From assembly GCA_016165875.1 (NCBI GenBank), contig JABBOT010000011.1:6869705-6933704 (forward strand): a stretch of 64,000 nt of DNA, written 5' to 3'. The DNA comes from Acanthopleura granulata. Its lineage: Eukaryota > Mollusca > Polyplacophora > Chitonida > Chitonidae. Made by a program: the position numbers and the translations under genes. Positions 34,101-41,044 of the stretch are shown here, one piece after another. The notes beneath the pieces are model-generated. The model was not told the origin of the DNA. It worked only from the letters and a program-made list of their open reading frames with translations, and did not search any database. How positions within the stretch are numbered: position 1 is the first letter of the stretch; every line of letters starts with the position of its first letter.

Positions 34101-35315
34101 CTGAATACGATAAATATTGTTCGAGTGAGAGGTGGAAATGATAGAAGCGCCGAGTGGGTTATCATTTCCACCTCTCACACGGGCAACATTTATGGTATTC
34201 AACCTTCACTGTGCAATAGCCTCTGTTTCTTCGGTAGATATGCAACAAGTACGAAGGCGAAGGTACTCTTGATATTACTTGTTAATTATCTGCAGCAACT
34301 CAGTCATACGTCTGTGTTTTCAGGTTCTTGATGCTTACAAGGCTGAGGGCTTTGACTTCCTGATGAAGGTGTTCAACCAGCCGAGTTTCCTGGAGGACAT
34401 GACAGGACTCACTCAGATGTACGCAGAGACCGGCGAAATGGAGGTCAGTTTACAATGTCCCTACTCAGCCTTGGCTATCAGCTGGCTGTAGATTAAGTTT
34501 GAAAAAATGTCAGCATGAACTGGTGTCTAAAGTTGGATGTAAGTTTTGAAGAAATCTCACCTCAAACTCAAGATTTTGATGGTTTGATGTTAAAGTTTGC
34601 CAAGGATGAAGTTCCTTATTTCACTTGATTCTGAGATTCCCGTGTCATTGTAACTTAAGAGGAAGGTGTTTTGAGGTTTGTTCCAATGGTGAAATGGTAT
34701 CCTAATCATGCTAATGAAAAAAGGTAGTTTCACGAGTAATATTTGTGTCTAAAATTACTCTTTTATGGGCGTACTTTTAAGGAGAATTCATTCCTCGATT
34801 TCTGTTATCTAAGCGTTGTTCTTGTGAAAGCTGATGAGCACCTGACCAGTGAGGTCACAAGTTCAAATCCAGCTCTCGGAGATTTGATTTGGGCTTCAAA
34901 TTGGGACAGTTGTGTGGTATCAAGTGAACACTGGTCGTTTTCGCTGAATTTTGTGGTTTCTTTCACCCATAATCGTCATATACACCAGGTCCTCAACTTG
35001 TTTGCACATGTTTATAAAAGCAACTGTCAATGTACATGTACCACATGCACATTTTCCGTTTGATTTCGGAGACAAAACTGCACTGACAAATTCCACAACT
35101 TCACAAAAAGTACAATTTTTTCCATCTACACAGAGTAATGCCCTCAGAATACGCTTCAATGAACACGTTATAAACCTGTAGGAAAAGTTGAAGTATTATT
35201 GTGATGTGAAAAATTCTCCAGTTATACATCGATCAGATTTAAATGAACTCTTGTTTTCCATTTTCAGGTGTGGGACATGAGTGACGACGAATCCTGCAGC
35301 AGTATTGATACGTAA
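12989..35315 (+). CDS. ATG7: ATG7, E1-like autophagy-activating enzyme (whole gene, 19 coding exons)
   Basis: ATG7 is the cytosolic E1-like enzyme that adenylates the C-terminal glycine of ATG8/LC3 and ATG12, holds them as a thioester and passes them to the E2s ATG3 and ATG10. Spliced by hand, the gene gives 2,076 nt, 691 residues plus stop (human about 703), with every phase consistent and all introns GT-AG. Coding exons: 12989-13133, 14092-14146, 16309-16426, 17721-17798, 18569-18682, 19061-19198, 22707-22795, 23341-23462, 24218-24308, 25029-25173, 26925-27083, 27592-27643, 28156-28292, 29314-29496, 30317-30432, 32725-32809, 33308-33388, 34324-34443, 35268-35315. An N-terminal E2-binding domain (about 1-300) precedes the adenylation domain. 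Visible motifs are nucleotide loop GAGTLG at 352-357, D376, D464, catalytic Cys553 in [11 protein letters not shown], and Zn cysteines 531, 534, 630, 633. The start ATG has A at -3 and G at +4, with an in-frame TGA at 12959-12961. Confidence 0.97.
14092..14146 (+). CDS. ATG7: ATG7 coding exon 2
   Basis: A 55-nt exon, residues 49-66, reading [18 protein letters not shown]. It aligns with the vertebrate GDSAGLPARLTLEFSAFD segment. It enters in phase 1 and leaves in phase 2 at donor gtgagt. Confidence 0.94.
14660..14889 (+). mobile_element. 5'-truncated SINE in ATG7 intron 2
   Basis: Begins within the tRNA head (CCACCAATGTGGTCGCTGTG), with complete body TCGTGGGTTTCCCCCGGGCT, AATGCTGGCCGCCATCGT and AAGTGAAATATTCTTGAGTA, and an AAATAAATAAAT tail. 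Close to consensus. Confidence 0.88.
15361..15480 (+). repeat. Dispersed repeat family D, copy 2
   Basis: The left half matches 10128-10192. The right half (TACAGGTATGCAGACCATAT, TGGTGGAAGAAA) matches 57744-57800, suggesting one longer element present in pieces. Confidence 0.5.
16309..16426 (+). CDS. ATG7: ATG7 coding exon 3
   Basis: Residues 67-106 with the conserved [17 protein letters not shown] stretch. The acceptor is a T-rich tract ending tttacag; the donor is gtgagt. This is part of the N-terminal domain. Confidence 0.95.
16926..17032 (+). repeat. Dispersed repeat family B, copy 1
   Basis: GCACGTCATTTTACCCCCAG, GAACTCCTTATTTCATTTTT and the following AT-rich part match 60946-61060 in order. 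Confidence 0.55.
17207..17400 (+). mobile_element. SINE with internal deletion in ATG7 intron 3
   Basis: The head GGGCCTCCATGGCTGAAGGA and box B GTGAGTTCAAGTTCAGCTC are present. The TCGTGGGTTTCC-to-CTGGCC body segment is missing. It ends AAGTGAAATATTCTTGAATA and AATAAATAAATAA. Confidence 0.85.
17721..17798 (+). CDS. ATG7: ATG7 coding exon 4
   Basis: Residues 107-132, IWEAITSG through ARFVMLTFA, matching the human IWESIKSG...LLLTFA block. The donor gtaagt lies only 12 bp before a ~108-bp tandem array. Confidence 0.93.
17811..18243. repeat. ~108-bp tandem array, four copies, ATG7 intron 4
   Basis: AAAGCACCTG starts units at 17811, 17919, 18028 and 18136. Each contains TTTGGAAAC, CATTATTTAAATG, TTTTGTTGCATTTGCCAATA and ACAGAAATTTTAATAGTTT. 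The array starts 12 bp after the exon 4 donor. Confidence 0.92.
18253..18426. repeat. 32-bp tandem array, about 5.4 copies, ATG7 intron 4
   Basis: Units AATGTGGTACATGGTGTATA plus ACGTTGAGTTAT start at 18253, 18285, 18317, 18349 and 18381. It directly follows the ~108-bp array. Confidence 0.92.
18569..18682 (+). CDS. ATG7: ATG7 coding exon 5
   Basis: Residues 133-170, beginning [16 protein letters not shown], a hallmark of the ATG7 N-terminal domain. Phase 0 at both ends, flanked by ttttgtag and gtgtgt. Confidence 0.95.
19061..19198 (+). CDS. ATG7: ATG7 coding exon 6
   Basis: Residues 171-216 (46 codons), [11 protein letters not shown] to YLENSQK. Less conserved than its neighbours, as in other ATG7 proteins. 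Phase 0 at both ends; acceptor is an unbroken T tract plus cag. Confidence 0.9.
19370..19565 (+). repeat. Dispersed repeat family A, copy 1
   Basis: Shares GCATTTTTAGAGGC, an ATAAA-rich stretch and the distal ATGTGTGACTTGGTCATGGA block with 52065-52262 and 58160-58362, all in the same orientation. Family unidentified; no coding potential. Confidence 0.6.
19592..19806 (+). mobile_element. 5'-truncated SINE in ATG7 intron 6
   Basis: CACTGTGAGTTCAAGTCCAG box B region, GGCTTCCTCTCCGGCC, GTCGTGGGTTTCCCC, CCATAATGCTGGCTGCCGTC, AAGTGAAATATTCTTGAG, then CAATCAAATAAATAAAT. Confidence 0.88.
20205..20525. repeat. Diverged ~185-bp duplication, ATG7 intron 6
   Basis: TTTTTTCATTATATCATT, TTTTTCACT and CCACTTTTCT/GCACTTTTCT blocks occur in the same order at about 20215-20335 and 20395-20520. 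AT-rich. Confidence 0.5.
20736..21262 (+). repeat. Tandem ~145-160-bp repeat with GTCCGTCTGTCTGT motif
   Basis: GTCCGTCTGTCTG-like blocks at about 20790, 20958, 21099 and 21247 alternate with AAATGCTACTCATACAGT-, GATTTCA- and GATACATAATTCGTAG-like blocks. The left edge TTAGCTCTACTGGTCGAAGA is shared with a minus-strand copy at 53518-53592. Confidence 0.75.
22490..22605 (+). mobile_element. Possible tRNA-like SINE head (second family)
   Basis: TTTTAGTGATAAGCGCATTG and GTCACGGGCTCAAATCCAGT have box A/box B character and are followed by a T-rich stretch. Similar box B blocks occur near 34855 (+) and 58575 (-). Confidence 0.4.
22707..22795 (+). CDS. ATG7: ATG7 coding exon 7
   Basis: Residues 217-245 plus two bases. 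[17 protein letters not shown] corresponds to the conserved AQYPGWPLRNFLVLAA block of human ATG7. The codon for Trp246 is split across the intron (TG|G). Confidence 0.95.
23341..23462 (+). CDS. ATG7: ATG7 coding exon 8
   Basis: Residues 246-286. Contains [20 protein letters not shown], matching the human VEVVCFRDR...DVAHS strand. An internal gtaagt just after GAT resembles a donor, but using it would break the conserved block. Confidence 0.94.
23845..24092 (+). mobile_element. SINE 3' body with duplicated tail, ATG7 intron 8
   Basis: GTCGTGGGTTTCCCCCCGGC and CCATAATGCTGGCC form the body. The tail region occurs twice, at about 23950 and again at 24038-24090 (TATAAGTGAAATATTGTTGC, CCAATCAAATAA). 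Confidence 0.75.
24218..24308 (+). CDS. ATG7: ATG7 coding exon 9
   Basis: Residues 287-316, [20 protein letters not shown] and the following VDLSSSMDP. This is the linker into the adenylation domain. It starts in phase 1 and leaves in phase 2 (AG|A for Arg317). Confidence 0.95.
25029..25173 (+). CDS. ATG7: ATG7 coding exon 10 (nucleotide-binding loop)
   Basis: Residues 317-365. Carries [18 protein letters not shown] and the glycine-rich ATP loop [11 protein letters not shown] (loop glycines 352, 354 and 357). The following intron contains a 112-bp SINE-derived array and a ~73-bp array. Confidence 0.97.
25297..25860 (+). repeat. 112-bp SINE-derived tandem array, five copies, ATG7 intron 10
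   Basis: Units start at 25297, 25409, 25521, 25633 and 25745 with at most a few differences. Each is a miniature SINE: tRNA-head start GGGGCCTCCATGGCTGAGGG, a jump to GCTCTGCCTGGTTTGCTCCC, CCATAATGCTGGCC, another jump to CACCAATCAAAGAAAGAAAT. It reads in several frames on the minus strand because the units lack stops. Confidence 0.93.
26155..26595. repeat. 73/74-bp tandem array, six copies, ATG7 intron 10
   Basis: CATTGGACAGAGAATCCAAG starts units at 26155, 26229, 26303, 26377, 26450 and 26523. The first three spacings are 74 bp and the last two 73, from one deletion in CTCCCAGG(G)CCTTG. Confidence 0.93.
26925..27083 (+). CDS. ATG7: ATG7 coding exon 11
   Basis: Residues 366-418. [15 protein letters not shown] includes the acidic residue after the second Rossmann strand (Asp376) and the Asn384/Arg387 pair typical of E1 adenylation sites. 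Ends KIFPGV at donor gtgggt. Confidence 0.96.
27592..27643 (+). CDS. ATG7: ATG7 coding exon 12 (short exon)
   Basis: A 52-nt exon, residues 419-435, with the conserved [10 protein letters not shown] motif. The acceptor is a plain ttcaag. It leaves in phase 1 at gtaagt. Confidence 0.93.
27863..27952 (+). mobile_element. SINE 3' fragment, ATG7 intron 12
   Basis: ACCATAATGCTGGCTGCCGT, CGTATAAGTGAAATATTCC, then a degenerate tail. Confidence 0.78.
28156..28292 (+). CDS. ATG7: ATG7 coding exon 13
   Basis: Residues 436-481. The helix [19 protein letters not shown] leads to [12 protein letters not shown], with Asp464 at the Mg-ATP site. Conservation with vertebrates is very high here. Confidence 0.96.
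28619..28769 (+). mobile_element. SINE 3' half, ATG7 intron 13
   Basis: AGGTCTGCCAGCAGCCTGCC, GTCATGGGTTTTCCCCCGG, CACCATCGTATTTAAGTG, AAATATTCTTGACTACAG and AAATAAATAAAT in order. Confidence 0.85.
28820..28978 (+). mobile_element. SINE with internal deletions, ATG7 intron 13
   Basis: GGAGCCTCTCACCAATG (head part), TTCAGCTGAAGCAGG, CCATCATATAAATGGAATAT and TGAAACACCAATATTTATT. It abuts an oppositely oriented copy at the tail. Confidence 0.75.
28972..29142 (-). mobile_element. SINE, tail-to-tail with the preceding copy
   Basis: TTTATTTGATTGGTGTTTTA, CAAGAATATTTCACTTATAC, CCAGTATTATGGTGGGAGGA and GAGAGGAAGCCAGCATGAG. Well preserved from the tail to near box B. The pair could fold as a hairpin. 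Confidence 0.88.
29314..29496 (+). CDS. ATG7: ATG7 coding exon 14 (first zinc CxxC)
   Basis: Residues 482-542. [18 protein letters not shown] is followed by a proline-rich variable loop and [12 protein letters not shown], which supplies zinc ligands Cys531 and Cys534. Confidence 0.96.
29630..29824 (+). mobile_element. SINE with internal deletion, ATG7 intron 14
   Basis: The head GGGGGCCTCCGTGGTTGAGG is preserved, box B shortened, then GGTCATGGGTTTCCCCCAGG, ACCATAATGCTGACCGC, AAATGAAATATTCTTGAGTA and an AATTAAATAAAT tail. Confidence 0.87.
30317..30432 (+). CDS. ATG7: ATG7 coding exon 15 (catalytic cysteine)
   Basis: Residues 543-580. [14 protein letters not shown] carries the thioester cysteine Cys553, equivalent to human Cys572. 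The downstream intron holds the 1.14-kb 27-bp minisatellite. Confidence 0.97.
31025..31172 (+). mobile_element. SINE 3' half, ATG7 intron 15
   Basis: ATGGGAAGGTTTGCCAGCGA, ATTTCTCCCCAGCTCTG, GCGGCCGTCGTAAAAGTGAA and ATACCAATCAAATTATTG. It lies just upstream of the 27-bp minisatellite. Confidence 0.83.
31237..32383. repeat. 27-bp minisatellite, about 42 copies, ATG7 intron 15
   Basis: The unit is TCTAGATGTCCCTGTTCTCA plus TTGTTCA, with common variants (TGT for TCT, CCC for TCC, CTGTC for TTCTC) and a GCCAGGGGC variant near the end. Since 27 is nine codons and no unit has a stop in the relevant frame, 31198-32391 is open for 397 codons and reads a Cys/Ser-rich nonapeptide. No splice or homology evidence makes this a gene. 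Confidence 0.95.
32555..32632 (+). mobile_element. SINE tail remnant
   Basis: AAAGTGAAAATTCTTGAGTA and AACAACAATCAGATAAATAT match only the last third of the SINE. Confidence 0.6.
32725..32809 (+). CDS. ATG7: ATG7 coding exon 16
   Basis: Residues 581-609, ending [11 protein letters not shown], matching human TSLGLVPHQ. Lys581 is completed across the intron (AA|A). Confidence 0.95.
33308..33388 (+). CDS. ATG7: ATG7 coding exon 17 (second zinc CxxC)
   Basis: Residues 610-636. [13 protein letters not shown] precedes [10 protein letters not shown], giving zinc ligands Cys630 and Cys633. Phase 0 at both ends. Confidence 0.96.
34324..34443 (+). CDS. ATG7: ATG7 coding exon 18
   Basis: Residues 637-676 (40 codons). 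Contains [20 protein letters not shown], the start of the C-terminal extension that in other species recruits ATG8. Confidence 0.95.
35060..35192 (+). repeat. Dispersed repeat family C, copy 1 (ATG7 intron 18)
   Basis: GGAGACAAAACT, AATGCCCTCAGAATACGCTT and AAAAGTTGAAG-like blocks match 41505-41650 in order and orientation. Confidence 0.55.
35268..35315 (+). CDS. ATG7: ATG7 coding exon 19 (C-terminus and stop)
   Basis: Fifteen residues, [15 protein letters not shown], then TAA. WDMSDDE is the near-invariant acidic tail of ATG7. Here the chain runs several residues past the human end. Confidence 0.95.
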   Translation: MWDMSDDESCSSIDT

Positions 35316-35472
35316 CCTGTACGCTGGAGGCTCTGTAAAGTGGCAAATACTCCATTCCGTTCCTTTGTACATATGTCATCTCAAATAATACAAGTGTACA
35401 TGTATAAGTATGCAAGATTTTATCCTCAGACTAAGTATTAATTGCTTTTAGCACATCGTGTGTAATACATGA

Positions 35473-35478
35473 AATAAA
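35473..35478 (+). terminator. ATG7 polyadenylation signal
   Basis: An AATAAA hexamer about 158 nt after the ATG7 stop. It is followed within about 25 nt by a GT/T-rich stretch, as expected for a cleavage site. It implies a short 3' UTR. Confidence 0.75.
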
Positions 35479-35479
35479 C

Positions 35480-36700
35480 AAATTCTTAAGATCCAGCTGT
35501 GTGTTTAGAAGGTGCTGTTTTATTTTTTTTCCGCTGAGTGTTTCTTATGTTTGCTTTTGCCAGAAAAGAGATCAAGTTGGCTGGGAGACATTGTCTAGCC
35601 AGACTTCACATGATTCAGAGAGTGAGCGAGCCTGGGTCTAATGGTTAAGGTGCTGGCCTGACACACATAAAGTGTGTTTTCAAAACTTTTCTTAGGTAGC
35701 ACATTCGTAAATTCCTGATTAATCTCTGCACGATGCTCAGACATGTATTGCCGTTTGTGCAGTCTGACTTTTGTTATAGGATAACACCTGGGAAGTATAA
35801 TGTAAATTATAGTAAATAGAGTAAGGTGTGAAAATTTCAAAAACACCGTCCAATAATTGTTTTAATGTTCTGTAGACAACATACTTCATCGCTGTAATCT
35901 CACACAACTGTCAGAAGATGCCAACATTTTATCCGACGCTGGCTGATTGACACGAATCAGGCCCTTCGCTCTCTAACAGTTACATATCAGCCGAGGGTCC
36001 TTCCCGTCTGTATTCAACGCGCTATTTGTGCAGCCAAAATCTGCATCCTGCCAACTCTTCGTTCTTGTCTGTGCAGTGACAAAACAGGGGGCAGCAGCCA
36101 ACCGTCTGTAATCAAGTTGAATTTGCATAAATATGAGTAGCATTATGTATGTTCAAAAGCTAGCATGGTGATGATTTAAAGGCGCGGTCCATATCAGCTA
36201 ATCAGGTTTTACTTAATCCTATGTTCTGATAAGTCTAAATTATTTTCAGTTATGTCCCCTTTTACGTAAAGTTATTTATTGTACACAGTTGTGTGTATGT
36301 TATGACCTACCTCAAAATTTTTTGCCTCCAAACTAAATAAATCTTTAAAAAAATTTGATGGTCATTTTTAAATCTTCAAACCATACTCTTTCTACCATAA
36401 TTTGGCAAATACTTCCTTGGTCTTCTCCTCTGAAGACCACTTGTCTTCTGCCAGAACAGCGAAGTATCTCCATATCACATGTAGGAAAGTTGTTCAGTAA
36501 CAGCCCAGCTGTCAGTAGTTTTCCCCGGGCACGTCCGATTCCTCCACTCACAATGCTGACTGTCCCCATATGAGTGAAAAATTCTTGAGTACGGCAATAA
36601 ACAGCGATCAAATTATTGACGAAAAATTCTCCACCCCCTTTAATTCAGATTACTGTTTTACTGAATACACAAAACACAAACAAACATGTGATATGTTACG
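35480..36700. other. Intergenic stretch between convergent ATG7 and ECT2
   Basis: Holds one degenerate SINE and a tRNA-like CTAATGGTTAAGGTGCTGGC segment at about 35638. No exon or open frame with recognisable homology. Confidence 0.55.
36470..36620 (+). mobile_element. Degenerate SINE 3' half
   Basis: TAGTTTTCCCCGGGCACG, CCTCCACTCACAATGCTGAC, AGTGAAAAATTCTTGAGTAC and GGCAATAAACAGCGATC. Confidence 0.7.
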
Positions 36701-38387
36701 ATGTTTATTAAGATTATACAAAAACTGGCATGCAGTGTATAAAAAAGTGCAATATAATACAACATATGGTGCAGAGCTTATAACCCACTTGTAACAGATA
36801 CTCGCACACATATAGCTAGCCTATACCTATGCTTCACTATCGTGTTACGTTAAGGTCATGACAACTCGCACACACACTTGTCAGCAACCATGTGTGAACA
36901 AACACAGATTTTTCTTGATATTCCTTCCACGAATCAGTGGTCAAATCTAATAAATTTCCATACACACTGTAATCGTAAACCAACCCAGGTTATCAGCAGC
37001 ACCACCATTTTGGCAAAGAAAAAGATGCACAGCGTAAAACAAATTACAGCCGAGAACCTTTTCATGAACTGGAGAAAAATATTCGAAGCATGATAAAAGT
37101 GGTGTGATGTCGTACAGGGCTCCAAATTAGGTCAACTCTGCTGACTCGAAAAAAAAAAAACAACAAAAAACAAAAAAAAAACTTTTGACATGTTTAAAAG
37201 ACTTGCAGATGTGCCAAGGAAGTACAGTTCTAAAATGTGATTTGATGTTTTGTATTCAGAAAATAAATCTCTGCATACATTTGGACAGCATCACAACCTT
37301 CAATAATTACAGTTGTAAAGTGCTCGGAGTACATCTATTTACAATGCATTTACAACCTGTTCACACAATACGTTTAAAATAAACTAAAGTAAAAAAAAAA
37401 AAGAATCAATACATGTATATGACTGAAAGAAATGAATAAAATATCATATGTAGATGTCAGACATCTTTAGTGTGGAAGTGTGATTAAACAGACTACGTAT
37501 ACGTAAGAAAATCAGGTGGTATGTCATGTTATACCAAGTTAAGAAACACCCTAATTATGTGAACCATATTTCACAGAAATTTGAACAACAGTAAGTTAAG
37601 ATATTGACATGTATGTATATATGTATGTATGCAGATGCGTGTATGTTTCATATAAACTTTCAAATTTTGCTGAATTCATAAAACTGAAACTTGTGCATGT
37701 AGGCATACAGTTGCTTAGAAGGGCTGACTTTCACTACACTTTGTAAATCAATTTTACATAACTTTCCTCGTAAATCAAGTCGCTTTATGGTGCTAAAACC
37801 CAGAAAAAAACCATACAAGAAAAACGACTGAAAGTTTTTTGAAGGTGGCCCAAGATATTCACCTGAAATACTGACACCATGACACGATGCAGGGCAGGAG
37901 TTGGAGAAAGTTTCCAACATTTTAAGAAGTGATGATTTAAAAGACTTTCACTTCTTAAGATATACCAGAGATCCCTAATTTCTGAAGGTTAACATTCTCC
38001 GTACACACCTACATTCAACCAGTGTACTGTTTATGAACCAACTGAATTGAAATCGAACTGAACCACTGAAAGACAATTGGCTTAGCACTGTAATCCACAT
38101 ATCAAGGATTCATCTTTATTAACCACAGACCCTCACTGCTCTTTTGAGACAGTCACAGATTTATTTATTTGATTGATTCATGTTTATATTTTATCATATT
38201 CAAAAATGGAAATTTGCACAGCTTCTTGGTATAAAATATCTCACTATTTTTCTCTACTGTTTGATGAAATATCAGAAATGTCATTTAGGATGCCCACAGA
38301 GCTAAGTAATTGTCAGCAACAACATCTGGACAATATCCATGATGTGAAAGGCAAAGAAAAGCTCCAAATTACGTGGTTATTTGACCA

Positions 38388-38505
38388 TTGGTTTATTTAT
38401 TTATTTGATTGGTGTGTTACGCTACACTCAAGAATCTATCAATTCTATGATGACGGCCAGCATTATGGTGGAAGGAAACCGAGCAGAGCCTGGAGGAAAT
38501 GTACA
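38388..38505 (-). mobile_element. SINE 3' half
   Basis: TTTATTTATTTGATTGGTGT, GACGGCCAGCATTATGGTGG and AGGAAACCGAGCAGAGCC in inverted order. Confidence 0.83.
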
Positions 38506-40524
38506 AAGGTGCACAGGTTCTAAAGACAATTAAAAACACTAACTGGAATTACTTCAGCTCATATTTTTTCCTCAAAATAAATACAGATTTTGGACATTTG
38601 AGGTGATATTTGCAGATCAGAGAGATATCACCTGTTTTACAGTTACAATCATTTCACATCCTGTGCATATCTTCCACTTATTCGGACACATGAGTTAACT
38701 GTTCCAGCAAGAACATGCTTTTTACGAATGAGAAAGAAAGAAAACAGGAAAAATACACTGGCGGGGTCCTTAAGCCTATACTGCAAATATAATCAGTAAA
38801 GCTCTCAACAGAGAAATCAGCAGTTAATAGCATTTGAAAGTAATAAAACCTTGTCTGCACGTTGGGTGGACACGGATGAGGTAAGCACTCTCCCGACATA
38901 AGGATGTATAAACTTGAATGATGACTTTTGTTCTGACATAAAAATATCCTATTTTCTGGACAGAACAATGTTGTCCTTCAGTAAGTTTGGTGGCCGTAAC
39001 GTGTTTCTAGAGAGATTCTGAGACTGAGGAATTGCCGGCACCATTTATTCAGAGTATAAATATCCCTACTTCATACAAAGCCAAGGTTTTCTGGGCACTT
39101 CAGAAGCGAAAGTCGTAAGAAACGAAAAAGGGTACAGCTCCAGATGAATATGAAGGTTTCCTATAAGGCCGTTGGGGTATTTAATAATGGGAGATTTGGA
39201 CGGGCTAAACAAAAGGGTCTGACTCACAGTAGAACAATCGTTTTCTGCCACGTTGCTGTAGTGCGTGATTACTACCTGGGTGTTTTGTGACCATGCATGC
39301 ATGTACACCCATAGTTATGACACCATGAAGGACACGAGTTCATAGCTGCGGACCAGTTTGTTACAGGTAGCAAGGAGTTCACAATTTCTGCATTGTGTAC
39401 CCACTCAGGACAAAGTGATATACCTGAAGGAAATCATGGTTAGAAAATTCACTATCAATTCCTGATTGCTGTGTCTTATTTTTAATAAGCTATATATTCG
39501 AGTGTGCGGCCAAAGCAACATGAAAGGGAGGGAGAAAAATGAAGACTATTTGTTTCCATGATTCGGTATAAAAATGCAATGTTACAGTACAGATCTATAA
39601 GTCAAAAAAAAAAAAAAAAAATAGCACAACCACAACTGAGCTGCTGAAAAAATCCAACGGTTGCATCAGATCTTCATTTACAACAACAACAACAAAAACT
39701 CTACAGAGATTCAGTAAGCTTCAACTGAGTGAAGAATTCCAAGCTTCAGGACTGTGGGTTATATGAATTCAACCTTATTTAAGAGCAGCTACCAAAGTCG
39801 TTAGCTAGTTGAGTCCAAGCTTAATAACAAAGGATTCATATTTGTTACCAGAATATTTTTCCAACTGAAACTTTGGCAACGAAGCAAACAAAAAGAAACA
39901 AAACGCTTGTGTATTGTCATCCGGAAAAATGTAAACAGTATGTAAAGACCATGAGCTTAAAAGACAGAATAGGACAGTTGAACTGATTATCCATTTAAAA
40001 CCATTTTCTAACTGATCAAGTGATATCCCATACATAATAAGTCAGACGATCCTGGTCTAATATCAAACTCAGGAATCCCCATTCTAGACAGGGCTCTAAT
40101 TACTGCTGCCGAGGTGATGACACCTTATAAAACTAAAGACTTCAGGCTTCACCGAAACTCAAAATATTTAAGTAAAAAAAAATTTTACTGGAGATTCGTT
40201 TCATTTCAAAAATAAAGATATGTGAAAGATATCACAAAAGCATCACTACAAGCCGCAATCAAATATCCTCATCAATCACACAGTTTTGGCATCAGTAAAC
40301 AGGAATTGGCTATAGACAACTCTCCAGGACAGCTGCACAAAAAGCAGCCTTTTCTATTCACCCAACACAAATACATGATTCGATCGTCTGTTTCGACTCT
40401 TTTTCTCACAATAAGCACCTGAAACATACAAAATAGCATTGGCATTAGTTTTTCACGTTTGTTACAAGAATAATTTAACTGATACAGTATGTAGGGGTTA
40501 GGTTTAATCGGGGCTAAAGTTTCA

Positions 40525-40530
40525 TTTATT
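40525..40530 (-). terminator. Candidate ECT2 polyadenylation signal
   Basis: AATAAA on the minus strand about 415 nt past the ECT2 stop. Another hexamer lies at 36704-36709. Which is used, and so whether the 3' UTR is about 0.4 or 4 kb, cannot be decided from sequence. Confidence 0.4.
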
Positions 40531-40794
40531 ATGTATTGTTTGTTAGGCTGGGTTTTAACATAGCTTTCAACACTACTTTGATCACACATGGATCGTGTCC
40601 CCTTGTAGCAGGCCGCACCCAAGGCCGACCAGTACTTGGTCCATTCCTCTACACTGAATGCCAAGTGAGGGTGATAAGGAAGCCTCAGGTATGACTCACC
40701 TCAGGATAGAATCCCAGATCTACCATTTAGGCAAATACTCTAACACCTACGCCCCTGCCCCACCCCTTGCAGTTTGTCTTTTCTTGTACATAAG

Positions 40795-40860
40795 AATGAG
40801 TCACCCGAGGCATTACATTGCACTAGCATGCTAACCCCCTCAGCTACGGACGCCCCCTCA
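40795..40860 (-). mobile_element. SINE tRNA-like head only
   Basis: On the minus strand GGGCGTCCGTAGCTGAGGGG then TTAGCATGCTAGTGCAATGT. Resembles the heads at 17207 and 25297. Lies about 85 nt past the ECT2 stop, within the probable 3' UTR. Confidence 0.7.
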
Positions 40861-40942
40861 AGTTCACACTGAAGACTGGTGAACAGCGTGATAAGAATGT
40901 GACAGTTTGCATGTTACTCACTGTTTTTATGCTCCAAGTTTG

Positions 40943-41044
40943 TCACAAGTACTTGCCCGTGGAGTTGGGCCCCATGGTCATGTACTTTGTCATGGAGCGC
41001 TTCACCATAGGACTAGGCTGGGCGAACGTTGGCGAATCCATGTC
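40943..41044 (-). CDS. ECT2: ECT2 coding exon 23 (C-terminus and stop)
   Basis: Residues 862-894, starting DMDSPTFAQPSPMVKRSMTK and ending STGKYL before TGA at 40945-40943. The acceptor ccttttgcag is strong and phase 0 fits exon 22. The tail has two SP motifs and basic residues. Confidence 0.87.
   Translation of the reverse strand, partial: DMDSPTFAQPSPMVKRSMTKYMTMGPNSTGKYL

Larger units (their letters stand above)
36704..40942 (-). other. ECT2 3' UTR and/or flank, no coding sequence seen
   Basis: Low-GC unique sequence between the ECT2 stop and a minus-strand AATAAA at 36704-36709. It has only one SINE body and one SINE head in about 4.2 kb, fewer than elsewhere. A long 3' UTR is possible but unproven. 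Confidence 0.45.
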
